A stretch of DNA of 64,000 bases from Tetrapyrgos nigripes (taxonomy: Eukaryota > Basidiomycota > Agaricomycetes > Agaricales > Campanellaceae): the NCBI GenBank assembly GCA_013368315.1, contig JAACJM010000009.1, forward strand, positions 682,001 through 746,000, in the 5' to 3' direction. Of this stretch, positions 12,010-22,460 are shown in pieces. A program made the translations under genes and the position numbers. The notes under the pieces were generated by a model. That model saw only the letters and a list, made by a program, of their open reading frames with translations. It made no database searches and was not told where the DNA came from. How positions within the stretch are numbered: position 1 is the stretch's first letter; each line of letters begins with the position of its first letter.

Positions 12010-12361
12010 GTCGATTTGTAACAGTAATATACTTCGTATCCTGAAGTCCCAGTAGTCATAGCTTGGCAAGGAGGGCAAGATAGATGTGGAGCCTCATCCC
12101 CAGCTCTGTGTAGATGCAGTCTGGGTGTCCATGAATGAGTTCCTGCATCCAAGCATGACCAGAGAGTGCAGATGTATGGTAGTCTTGCTTCCAGTACAAG
12201 GGACTGAGATACAGCTGCATGACTAGGACCACATACTGTACAACAGTTGTGGTAACCATGGTGAGTAATTTATGGACCTGTTCTGGGTCCATATGACAGC
12301 GGGGCATGGAGAAACAAGTGGTATATTCTGAGGTACAGTAGCTACAAGCAAAAATAGGCAT
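12010..12361 (-). pseudogene. N-terminal fragment of a PIF/Harbinger transposase (DUF8040-like)
   Basis: The minus-strand frame encodes HTSALSGHAWMQELIHGHPD, then YTELGMRLHIYLALLAKL, which is the N-terminal domain found before the DDE core in basidiomycete Harbinger transposases (I recall it as DUF8040). A TGA then interrupts the frame, followed in the same frame by LLGLQDTKYITV, the next conserved segment. After that, near 12008, homology stops. The TGA could be a CGA Arg codon changed at a CpG. The core domain is absent, so this is a fragment and not the missing N-terminus of the copy at 2926-4910. Confidence 0.6.
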
Positions 12362-12626
12362 GTCATGACTTATGTAATCAACCTGCTAAAAAAGGTAACT
12401 GAGATCTGGAACTAGAGCTGGAGCTGGCTGCCAAACATAGCCTTATGCAAACGGCTGTAGCAGTGATGAAAAGAAGCAGCGGGAACAATTTGAATGTGCT
12501 GGCATTGTTTGTTACCCAATAGCTAGGTAAACAAAGGTACTGAAGTCTGAAACACAGTAAAGTGATACTTAGTGCAGACAGACACTCAATTTTATTTCAT
12601 ATTACAAGGTCTTTCGTTAGACCACT

Positions 12627-14568
12627 ATGCAGGCATCCAAAGAGATGGGCGAGGTCCCAGACAACTACGTCTCATACACCCTCAAAAATATCAAACCCCT
12701 CCCTCCAATCACCCTTCGAACACTTCACAAAGAACTTGAATACATCTCTCTCGTCGCCATCATCGTCCCTCCCATTGTCAGCCTCATTGGCGCCTACTAC
12801 GTACCTCTTCAACGCAAAACCGCCATCTGGAGTATCATCTACTACTTTTGCACCGGCCTCGGTATTACAGCCGGGTACCACCGACTCTGGTCTCACCGCT
12901 GCTACAATGCCTCCTCTCCTCTCCGCCTCGTCCTCGCTCTCTTCGGCGCAGGCGCAGTCCAAGGCTCCATCAAATGGTGGTCCAGAGGTCATCGTTCCCA
13001 TCACCGCTACACCGATACACCTCTCGATCCGTACAACGCCAGCGAAGGATTTTGGTGGTCCCATATCGGATGGATTCTGGTGAAACCGCGAATTAGACAG
13101 GGAGTAGCGGATGTGAGGGATTTAAAGAAGGATTGGGTTGTGAGGTGGCAGCATAGTAACTTTGTATCGCTGTTGTTGACCATGGCGTTTTTGTTCCCGA
13201 CGGTGGTTGCGTGGATTGGATGGGGTGATGCCATGGGTGGGTTGGTGTATGCGGGGTTTTTGAGGTTGGTGTTTGTACATCATGTGAGTGTTTCGTTTTT
13301 CTCTGTTGCTTTCGTCAAGGTGCTGATGACTATGTATATAGTCAACGTTCTGCGTCAACTCACTCGCACATTGGCTTGGGGAGACGCCGTTTGACGACAA
13401 GCACACACCCAAGGATCATATGATTACCGCGTTTGTCACTGTCGGTGAAGGGTACCACAATTTTCATCATCAGGTAGGTCTTCCGCTCCCTTGTCTCCCG
13501 TCTTGACCTCCATCTCACTCCTCTTCTTCCAAAACCGCACGAAACAGTTCCCAACAGACTACCGCAACGCCATAAAATGGTACCAATACGATCCAACCAA
13601 ATGGTTCATCTACCTCTGCTCTCTCTTTCGCCTTGCATCAAACCTACGAACCTTCCCTTCGAACGAGATTAAAAAAGGGATCCTGACGATGCAGATGAAG
13701 AAGTTGAGGGAGGTGCAAAGTGGGATTGAGTGGCCTGCTGAGATTAATCGTGGTGGGGACGAAGCCAATGAGATTTGGAGTTGGGAAAAGTGTAAGCGTT
13801 GTCCTCGTTCTCTTTCAAATCGTTCGCACAATAATGCTGACATTGTATTCTTTTTATAATGACAATCCAGTCCAATCCACCTCTCTCACCCGCCCTCTCA
13901 TCCTCATCTCGGGATACATCCACGATGTGTCTTTTTTCCTCAACACGAACCTCCCAGGAGGAGGAATGGACCACCCAGGTGGACAACACCTCATCAACAA
14001 ATTCATAGGCAAAGACGCTACGACCGCCTTTTTTGGAGGGGTTTATGAGCATTCGAATGCGGCGCATAATGTGAGTAGGGTGCTTTTCTTTAGTGTTGTT
14101 TGTCGGGTGTTTTTGTTTTTGCGTTTGCGTTGGTGTGAGGTGTATTTAGTGAAACATGTGCTGACGAAGCTTCTCCTTCTCTAGCTCCTCGCAATGAAAC
14201 GAGTAGCCATCCTTCAAGGTGGCCATCCTCATGCGTTGGATATGAAGATTCGCTCCAAGTCCTCTGATTTATCTACTTCAACAACTTCACCAGAGTCGCC
14301 CGCGTCGGTTCCAGACGATAACCTCAACGACATCGACATGAACCGCCTCATCCCTCCTTCTCAACGTCTCAAAATTGTGGATTATTCCGATTTTGCGGCT
14401 TCTCTACTACACTCCCGGCGAAGTCAAAGTAGTAGTAGTAGCAGTTGGGCGGAACTGGTTACCCTATCCGGACTACATCTGCAGGAGAAGGAGGAGGAAG
14501 CCGGGTATGGCAGTACGACTGCGGTTGAGAGTGATGGTGAGGGTGAGGGGGATTATAAGAAACTATAG
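12627..14568 (+). CDS. OLE1: Delta-9 stearoyl-CoA desaturase with cytochrome b5 domain, copy A
   Basis: This is an ER-membrane enzyme that puts the first double bond into palmitoyl- and stearoyl-CoA, taking electrons through its own b5 domain. Five exons: 12627-13283, 13342-13473, 13548-13791, 13871-14070, 14185-14568; introns 58, 74, 79 and 114 bp, all GT-AG; 538 residues with no stop. The three His boxes are H85-H90 (HRLWSH), H122-H126 (HRSHH) and H258-H262 (HNFHH). The b5 heme ligands are probably His379 in DHPGG and His405 in YEHSNAAHN. Hydrophobic spans lie around residues 41-60 and 65-83, and again in 180-219. The length fits fungal OLE1 proteins. The C-terminal tail after about residue 425 is Ser/Glu-rich and not conserved. 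No lesion is seen, so it may be functional. The symbol follows the yeast homologue. Confidence 0.93.
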
Positions 14569-14694
14569 GAAACTCTAGCTCTGATTTGAGGACTGTCGAG
14601 ACAACTTGAGTAGAGAGGCCTCAGTAAGGGGTGTACCTAATAGACTGTGTCAGACTTGGGATTTCTTTCGTCTTGTGTAGAGATTTTATTATTA

Positions 14695-14953
14695 TTGCTA
14701 TTTTACGAAATAATGTCATGACTCGAAAAAAAAAAAAAAAAACTTTGAGAAGCCCCTGAGCAGCATTGGACCGGCTGATCGCTACCCTAAACAACACCGA
14801 CGCATGAACTCTGGTGGAGCTCACCGTGTCGGGAGATGCTGATATGGTCTGACTCAATGTGTCGGGGCCAGATCAGGCTCTTGCGTCATTGCCTAGGTCC
14901 TCAGAGGAACTCTTTTTTTTTTTTTGAAATGACATTATTTCGTAAAATAGCAA
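14695..14953. mobile_element. MITE with 25-bp terminal inverted repeats, TA target site (Tc1/mariner-like)
   Basis: The 259-bp element starts TTGCTATTTTACGAAATAAT and ends with its exact inverse complement (25 bp perfect). It is flanked by TA at 14693-14694 and 14954-14955. The corresponding position in duplicate copy B (32267-32268) is an empty TA site with the same flanks, which proves the insertion and its boundaries. The inside has A- and T-runs and no coding capacity. Confidence 0.9.
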
Positions 14954-15286
14954 TAAGTACTTTGAAGATTGAAGACATGTTACATGTAGTCATTCATTAA
15001 TATTACTCGGTGATATGTACAATACACCTACAGGCAAAGCAAAACAAGTACATATTTGATATTAAAGGGATGTGGGCCAGCGCCTGTGGCGAAAACGAGG
15101 CCAGTAAAGTTATAAAGGATTAGGTCAGCCTGCGATGAGACCCAACCTCCAACTGGACCAAAAGGCCACAATATTCGGTACGTGTGAATACCGTCCCAGG
15201 CGCTATATATGGAGTAAGGGACGTGACCCTTACATTACCCCCCTTCGAGGCAATCTCCTTCCGGGTTCTCCAAGTCCGGAAGAATG

Positions 15287-15595
15287 TTTACGAGGCCTCT
15301 TAAAGGCGGCCGAGTTAACTTATGTCGACCTCGAAAACTTTACCACGACCTCAAACTCCCACCCCTTTTCATTGCCACAGCCGGTCTTTGCCCTTCCCGA
15401 CAACCAGAATGTCCAGACTCAGTCTGGACCAGATCCAAGGATGACGTCATGCCAGCATGTCAAATCAGTCTGCTTAACGCCCTTCTTCCCTCCCACTTTC
15501 CGCTGATTCTCCCTCCCTTCTGCATAACCTGAGTTAGACTACATGAAAGGGCCTCATAATTTGCCACGCGAAGCGATGGCCCTTTTCCCCAGTTA
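15287..15595 (+). repeat. GAGGCC-family dispersed repeat, copy 1
   Basis: Starts tttacgaggcctcttaaagg and ends with gccacgcgaagcgatggccc followed by ttttccccagttaa. The body includes gagttaacttatgtcgacct, shared with 20088-20351 and, inverted, with 27940-28113. The last 50 bp also occur alone elsewhere (20381, 20829). Short inverted ends (TTACGAGGCC / GGCCTCGTAA-like) and lack of coding suggest a non-autonomous DNA element. Confidence 0.7.
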
Positions 15596-16265
15596 AACTT
15601 TCTTATTCAAAATCAAGTTACAGAGTGCGCATATATCCATGTACTGATGGTATGCTCAGGAGTTTGAAGCAGGACATTGATTGGGTGTGTCGTCTGTTGT
15701 TGTGTATCTATTCTTTCATAGTTGTAGTATACTATGTACGTGCTTGAATACGGATCTTTGCTTTCCATTCTGACGTTGTTGAATGAGGATGTGATGGCAA
15801 CTGAAATGCTTATCTACCCAATGTACTCTCCGCCATTCCAGATATCCCCTGCCAACTGGTATATACCTCGCCATGTCTGATAACCCCCTTACCAGCCCTG
15901 TCATCCCTGATCAACCCGTTGTCTTAGGGTTAGGGATCTGACAATGCCTGATATGGTTGGTCAACCCGGGAACCATTGGTATAATCTCTTAGCAGTATCA
16001 CGGGCCATAAATGCATGAACCCAGGGGTATATGGGTCAGGACCTTTAAGCAATGATGGTCTATCTGCTATTGATCATTCTGGATGGCCATCAAACATTCC
16101 TTTCAACCTTACAAGACTTTTCTTCAGCCTATAGCACTATGTTATAAGTGTGCTAGGACACTAGGGAAAGAATGGACACTAAACTTGGAACATTTGTTCA
16201 TGTAGGAAAGTGGTCAGCTTTCTTTCAAATCAACACGAAATATGGCCGTCGTTCAAGTCTGAACA

Positions 16266-17594
16266 CTAAATTCCTCGCGAGCTATTATCCTGATTTAAAC
16301 ATTCGTCCTGCAGGGTGATGTCACTACGGGCCTTTCTGAGCTGAGCCAGGAGGATCACAGTGGTCGCATAGATAGTTTCCATGTGGCACAGAATGGCACT
16401 CAAGTAGTTTCCTGCCTTGTTTTGATATGTAGTGTTGAATAGGCTAGGTATATTGATAATCTATAATTCACATAACCTTTAGTTTTAATCTTCTTCGAGA
16501 TATCTCCTGTTCTTACCCAAGGAATGCAATACAAAGCTCCTGATTCAATCAAAAGAATGAAGATTTGCTCAACCTGGCTCTTTTTCTTGATGTGACCTAG
16601 GTATTTCTTCATGGCATGTCTATAATTCCTGTAAATAAGAAAAAAACTTGAAGTCAGCAAAATCATGTTCATCAGTATCAGTATGATACATTGCAATGCA
16701 CCAAGCCTTGTATGCGATCAGCAGGGTAACTGTAATGTTGGTGCAAAGTGACGATACTGGAAGAAGGACTCTAACAGCGCTTGACGACTCCTGTTGTGTA
16801 TCAATACCCCTGCCTGGCGAACAACGAGATATTTCTCTTACGAAATCTGCATGAAGAATACCTTGAATTGCGAATGTTCCGTCACATAAGTGACATCCTG
16901 CGTCATGATAAATCTTATCAGTACAGGATCTGAGAACTGGATCATATCAACCTATACCCACCAAAGGACTGTAAGATACATATGCAGAGGATACATCTCG
17001 GCAAAAATTCCCTCTGAAACAGGATCCATGCCCTCCAGACTACTATCAAATCTCCTAAAAAGTACTAGGAGAAATTCAGCATTGTAGGTTGGCACACTGG
17101 CAGTGGCCGATACAGAAAATGTCAAAGGCTTATGCTTGTCCTTGTAAGTACAACTATCATGATATTCCATCTCATCTGATCTGGAATATCATTGTAACCA
17201 GCAATGGCTAGGCTCAAGACATCTCCTGTACCGACCTTGACCCGCATCACAACGTCAAGAGTCGAACTAATGAACATTATTGCAACCGCAACAAAAAGAA
17301 AAGCCCTCATTGTCGAGTTTCTGAGACCTTGTTGACTAGTAAACAAACTCATTTCTTCTGAAAGGAATTGCATAAAATTCAGAATGACTCACTATAGAAG
17401 AGAGCTGGTAGAGACAACAAGTACAAGGTCAAACCCTGGAGATTTAACTGTAAGTGATGAAAGTTGACTAGCAATTTGTCCTTGAAAGTAAATTCACCTA
17501 ATAAGATTCCAATGATTATAACATGCAGCAGATCCTCCCTTAGGGCATTAATGTCATCCTTTAGAGGAAATGAGCTATCTGGATGGAGTCGCAT
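16266..17594 (-). CDS. Agaricomycete seven-helix integral membrane protein
   Basis: Function unknown; the topology is that of a multi-pass plasma-membrane or ER protein. Six exons on the minus strand give a continuous 337-residue frame: 17594-17393, 17357-17152, 17064-16962, 16897-16702, 16628-16517, 16460-16266. Introns are 35, 87, 64, 73 and 56 bp, GT-AG; the 35-bp one is unusually short and the GTACTT donor at 17151 is weak. Landmarks: LLHVIIIGILLG (TM1), RAFLFVAVAIMFISSTLDVV (TM), DLIVVWRAWILF, VTLLIAYKAW, QIFILLIESGALYCIPW and a last helix ATTVILLAQL before a short charged tail. The same motifs and intron positions occur in the gene at 62097-63691; the exon carrying IVVWRAW is 103 bp in both. 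The start ATG at 17594 is the first in frame. It could be a slightly decayed copy, but no stop interrupts the model. Confidence 0.7.
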
Positions 17595-20087
17595 TGAGGA
17601 TGGATGAAGGTGGCAAATATCGAGAGGCTGGGAGATACCATGGCCAGATTATTGCTTAAAAGCGGTTGAATTGTCCAGGAGAATATATGAAACACTGGTG
17701 GCGCGCAAAATTCCCTTGATCACTGTCATGAAAATGAAAAGTGCCGGATGGTGGCATACTGGTATCATTATAAGTGTGTGGCCGCTGACCATGACCAGGT
17801 CATCATCCTTCATGCTGTCTATCTAACTCTTTTAATAAGTTTCACTGTACCAATGATCAACAAAGCCTCTTTGTGACCACCTTATCTGTCAGAGGCGATC
17901 CTTTGAGAGCCTTTTCCAAAATCTATGGTCCCTACCTGTGTTAGTCGGAATTCCAAGAGTCCCTGTCCGACTTGATCACCTAAACACTGAATGTAAGTAT
18001 ATGAATCCTGGCCACAGCTTTACATCGTAACGGAGATCTTGTTTCGAGAAAAGGCGTGGTTAACATATACCAAGTGCATCTGTTCTTCTCAAAATCCCTT
18101 GCGCACTGCTTGAAGAATCGCAGTTTGATACGTGAGTGGCAGCTTGAGGTCATAGCATGAGGAATGACGAAGGATAGAATCAACTTGACTGTAGGGAATC
18201 GGAAGTACTTGATGACCGTGACAGTGGCGTTTGAGGAGACTCACTGAGAGGTAGGTGGAGATGAAGGCGCCAACTGAAATTAAAGCAAGTCACAGTTTGA
18301 ATTGCAATAAGACATTGTCGAGGAATGTTAATGAATGTGATTTGATGTCCACTCGTGGAGATTTGGAAGGACACTGGAGACCATAAGGAGAGCGAGACCA
18401 GTATCCTCCCACAGAGTTTTGGTATCTAGTGTTGAATAGGCTAGGGATATTGATAACCTATATGTTATACCCACTGTCATTATGATCATGATGACCACAG
18501 GAATATGGCTTAGGGGATACAGAACTCAGAGAAGGGGGTAGATCATTGAGGGAGCCAAGGACACATACCGACAGCAGTTGGAGAATGACGCAGCGGGCTT
18601 CAACGACGTATCATTTGGATGGTAGGGAAGAGGTTCTACCAAATTATATGGAGTCGTGATTCTCTGCTTGATCTTATTCAGAGGCGTGCAGCTACATTGT
18701 ACAGGAATCATGATGGACTATGAGTTTTTCCCCCATTTTCTGGGTAGGAAGTATGTACAATGTCTTTCTTCCACTTAGTTTCATCAAGCATCAAGCATCT
18801 ATACGTATAATTTGTTGTCAATCCATTGACTGTCATCAATGTCCCGTGAACCAGTCCAAGACTTGTTCACACGATGCGACGCGTCTGGATCAGGTGATGG
18901 GAACATGTCACATTTTCTCTCTAACCGAATATTTCCGAACAATTTCCGAAACACGTTAACCATTTTCATTTAGACTTGCAAGCCAGTCTGTTGGTCTGCA
19001 AGATGGCGGAGATTGAATATTGGCTTGCTCCCAACAGACTGGTATTTTTGGGCGTTGTTTCTGGAGCTTGGCGTGGGAGCAGGGACTTGGTGAAAATTTC
19101 AACATCCCGCAACCATCAAGACGTTCTTTCCAAGTTCTTTCTTTTCTCCTTGTCTACCTCAAACACGTCCCCTCAAAAGGCTTTTGTCAACATTTGAAAT
19201 GAATGTGTATCTTGCTCTGTGCTCTCCGCTGTTTCCTAGCTCCTCTCTTGATGCCTGCCAGCTATCCTGCAAAACTTTCAAGCGAGCTCGCATGCTTGTC
19301 TAACGTGTCATAACAGGTTTATGGCTCTTCCCGTTGTTCTACTAGGTTTCTGCAACTGCTAGAATAGAGGCAAGTGCAAACAAGCTGTTTTCAAGGCCAA
19401 ACAGAGACCACTGTCAAGCTCTATTGGCTCAACACTCCCTTCAAAGATGCTGTAACAGACTTTTTGCTGTCTCTGACATCACTTTGGCTGTTTCTCTTCT
19501 ATGTTCTCTTTGTTTTGACTGTGTACTTGCCTTCGTTGATGACTACTTGCTCTTTTTGGGCCATTTCTAGACCAAAGAAGGCTGTACCCAGCTCAAATGG
19601 TGATATTTCGCTTTCTTAAGAGCAGACCCCATTTACATGATGTATGGCTATAAAATGATACCTTTCTTCAGCTGTCTCAACAGTGTGGGTGGGTGTAATT
19701 AGGTGTAATTGTGCCAGGAGGCTTTTTTGAAGCAGCAGAAACACACAAATGATTCTAAGTGACCCCAAGCTCCCAAAACGACGCCCAAAAACGCCAGCCG
19801 TTCTGATGAATGACCGCGTGGAGTTTGAATCAGAACAGATGGTACCAAGCCTACATTTCCATTCAATTCGCGAACCCACAGTCACTGCCCCCAAAATTTG
19901 CGAAATTTTTCGGGCTGTCCATGGTCACAAAACCTGGGTCGCGAAAAGTGACAAAAAGGTCTAAAAATGGCAATTTTCCCTCCAAATTCGCGAATTTTTC
20001 TGCCGTGTCCCTGGTCACCATTTTGCGAAAAATATCCGCAGCACAAGGTCACAGTCACAACACTGTTGCAGATTGAATGAAATGGTT

Positions 20088-20351
20088 ACGAGGCCTCTTA
20101 AAGGCCGAGTTAACTTATGTCGACCTCGAAAATTTTACCACGACCTCAAACTCCCACCCCTTTTCGTTGACACAGCCGGTCTTTGCTCTTCCCGACAACC
20201 AGAATGTCCAGACTCGGTCTGGACCAGGACCGTTGACGTCAATAACCACGAGGTCATGCTAGTGTGCCAACTCGGTCTGCTTAACCTGAGTTGGACTACA
20301 TGAAAGGGCCTCGTAATTTGCCACACGAAGCGATGGCCCTTTGCCCCAGTA
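20088..20351 (+). repeat. GAGGCC-family dispersed repeat, copy 2
   Basis: Nearly matches 15287-15595: ttacgaggcctcttaaaggc at the left, cgacctcgaaaattttacca in the body, and gccacacgaagcgatggccc with a ccccagta tail at the right. It is shorter than copy 1 by an internal segment after the gtccagactcggtctggacc palindrome. Confidence 0.7.
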
Positions 20352-20380
20352 CATTACACGTGCACATACATAGCTTGAAT

Positions 20381-20425
20381 CTAACTGGGGTAAAAAGCCA
20401 TCGCTTCGCGTGGCAAGCTACAAGG
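20381..20425 (-). repeat. GAGGCC-family terminal module, inverted
   Basis: taactggggtaaaaagccat then cgcttcgcgtggcaagctac and aaggcc: the inverse complement of the right end of copies 1 and 2, only 30 bp after copy 2. The core GCCAtCGCttcGCGtGGC forms a small hairpin. Confidence 0.65.
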
Positions 20426-20828
20426 CCTGTTCAATAAAGCCAAAATTTTACTCTTATATTGACTACACTGCAGTTGCTGAGAGAAGGAGAGCTAAAACAA
20501 CGAAAGAGGATTTGAAGACAAGAATTATGAGGTTTGTACTCAATGCGAATGCAAGCTTGAGGAGTGGAGGAATAGGGCAGTGGACATTGTCGACGCTGGC
20601 AGTGAAAACGAGAGAGTCGACACACTGTCAGCTGGCATGACGTTTGCATGACGTTGTGGTTGTCGACAGAAAGGCCTCACATTGGTCCAAGGAAGCCGTG
20701 AACAACGCCATGGGTCTCTGATGGGTCTCAACCATGATTCCAGATGAGTGCCTAATGAGCGCCAATGAACAGGGGTGGGAGTTTGAACCCGTGGAAAAGA
20801 TCTGGGAGGTCGCTATGACATAAAAATT

Positions 20829-20876
20829 AACTGGGGAAAGATGCCACTGCTTCGCATGGCAAGATACGAGGCCCTT
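20829..20876 (-). repeat. GAGGCC-family terminal module, inverted
   Basis: ttaactggggaaagatgcca then ctgcttcgcatggcaagata and cgaggccc, matching the right end of the family in inverse orientation. It has no matching body next to it, so it may be the end of a different member. Confidence 0.6.
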
Positions 20877-22025
20877 TTTTCAGACATCTCCAGATCTCAA
20901 CAATCTCAAATCTCAATAGCAACATTCACATAGCAATACCAAGATTTTTATTCCTACATTACATAGTTACAGCTGAAAGAGTATAGGCAAAATAAGTCCA
21001 TGTAAGACAGTTAATGTTGTCTGAGAACTTCTCTGCTGTAACCAAAGGTTCCAAAGTACAGATGAATCATTGATTCTATTCTTCATTACGATACTGATAG
21101 ACATCTGTGGCTATACTGTTACTTAGCTATTGACATTATGAGGGGTATATGCACCTGAAGAGTATGGTGTTGGTGGGTAATATGGACAATGGTAGTGAGT
21201 ACAGGAGATGACCAGGATAACCCACCTGACCTTCTGAGCTTGGGAGCATCCACGACTGGAGCAGGATCTGGCATATACACTGGAGAACAGTGAAATGATG
21301 ATGTGGCATTGTACAAATATCTATACACATAGACGGAATAAAAAGATCAACTCTACACCCACGAGGTGGGTATGTGCACGCAAAAAGACCATCTTTGTTT
21401 CTCACTATAACTGTAAGTTTCGAAAGCAATGGAATTGCAGGTGTGAAAACAAGTTTAAACAACTCATCTTCCTCCAATATTGTTATACCTTGAGAATTTT
21501 ACTGCCTGCACACTAGTTAGCAGAAAACTGAATGACTGGACAGATACCATGAGTGCACCTTTGATCACATCTGGCTGTTTTCAATTTCATGCATCCTAAG
21601 TAAACGCGCTGCAATTCGTGAAATACTAGACGACTGAGCAAACATGCACCTTTGATTCTTGTATATTATATCTGCAAGCATTCTTTGATGCATCGTATAT
21701 TGGGCAAGGTAAATGCAACATGACACAGATCAGCACCAAAATAGATACAAGCCACTGAGGGTAGGGGAGCGAAATGGAGGATGATGGGGGCAAGGGTGAG
21801 AGGCTGATAGGCCAGCATTCTGGTGGTAGAAAGTAGAGAGGTTTGGGGTTGGATGCATGCTTTGGGGAAAGGCTGTTCATAGATGGTTATATGCATGTCA
21901 ATTCGGATTGATTGTCAGGATAAAGCACAACTTACAATATCTAGCCACAGACAGGCTAGCTCCCAGTGAGGCAGCCACTGGCAGTACTATTCCTGGAGAT
22001 CTGGGAGATGGACTGCGAGAGCCTG

Positions 22026-22401
22026 TGTAAGAGAATAGTACTTGTAAGTAAAAGTACTCAGGGTTCACACAATGTAGTGGGAACAACTTGATTGAATATA
22101 CTACAGTACCTGTAAGAGAATAGTACTTGTAAGTAAAAGTACTGTAGTTAATATAATGGAATCAGTTATATATGGGTAAGTGTAAGTATAAAGGACACAC
22201 CTCAGGGTTCACACAACATAGTGGGAACAACTGAAGTGTGTCAGATGAAGTTGTACAGTATATGTGAGGCTCGGTAGGGGCGGATCAGATACATAAACAA
22301 ACAGATATGAGGCGGGAACAGAGAGAGGTAATGACAATAGGAAAAAGGAATAGGAGCATAGATATAAAAGGAAATTGATGTAGGGACTCATTTCTTCAAC
22401 A
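22026..22401 (-). repeat. 3' LTR of the copia element
   Basis: 376 bp, starting tgtaagagaatag and ending cttcaaca on the plus strand. Two motifs are duplicated inside: tgtaagagaatagtacttgt and agggttcacacaa...gtgggaacaact, so the LTR seems to have grown by internal duplication. Confidence 0.9.
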
Positions 22402-22412
22402 CTCCCCCTGAG
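22402..22412 (-). promoter_or_regulatory. Polypurine tract of the copia element
   Basis: On the minus strand CTCAGGGGGAG directly precedes the LTR start TGTTGAAG, the normal site for plus-strand DNA priming. Confidence 0.75.
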
Positions 22413-22460
22413 TGCCTATGTCTCACCCTACTTGACCTGGGTTGTTTCTTCAGCAACTGC

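Larger units (their letters stand above)
12591..15061 (+). repeat. Segmental duplication, copy A (desaturase block)
   Basis: This block, including the desaturase gene, its introns and about 500 bp of 3' flank, is nearly identical to 30131-32935 in the same orientation, about 17.5 kb away. Homology starts a few tens of bases before the start codon (shared ctttcgttagaccactatg) and ends after aagtacatatttgat. Copy A holds a 259-bp MITE that copy B lacks. Copy B holds a 550-bp inverted-repeat element that copy A lacks. Confidence 0.9.
14569..16265. other. Intergenic region with repeats
   Basis: Besides the MITE at 14695-14953 and the GAGGCC-family repeat at about 15287-15595, I see no gene. The stretch 15600-16265 has only short open frames. 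A TTAGGGTTAGGG dimer sits at 15924-15935. Confidence 0.5.
17595..22020. other. Long region without a recognised gene
   Basis: Contains a fragment at 18421-18470 that nearly duplicates the start of the last exon of the membrane-protein gene (around 16424-16470). Its flanks carry stops, so it is a relic. From 19738 to 20060 there is a stretch with recurring aaaatttgcgaa/attcgcgaattt motifs of unknown origin. GAGGCC-family repeats follow (20088-20351, 20381-20425, 20829-20876). The stretch 20900-22020 has short minus-strand frames (for example 21136-21477) that I do not recognise. Confidence 0.5.

Noticed and set aside
12672..13064. A 130-codon minus-strand open frame over desaturase exon 1, also present in copy B at 30210-30602
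   Set aside because: It mirrors a conserved coding exon in the antisense frame; the same shadow in both copies follows from the duplication and shows no domain of its own.
15924..15935. TTAGGGTTAGGG, a telomere-type repeat
   Set aside because: Only two units; a dimer is expected by chance often enough, and no longer array is nearby.
16266..17594. Initial view that the membrane-protein gene is a frameshifted relic
   Set aside because: Open frames seemed disjointed, but spliced joins at normal borders give one continuous frame that matches the intron map of the 62-kb paralogue.
18983..19042. 12-bp inverted repeat CCAGTCTGTTGG / CCAACAGACTGG
   Set aside because: Short, with no target duplication or second copy in the window; possibly a chance hairpin.
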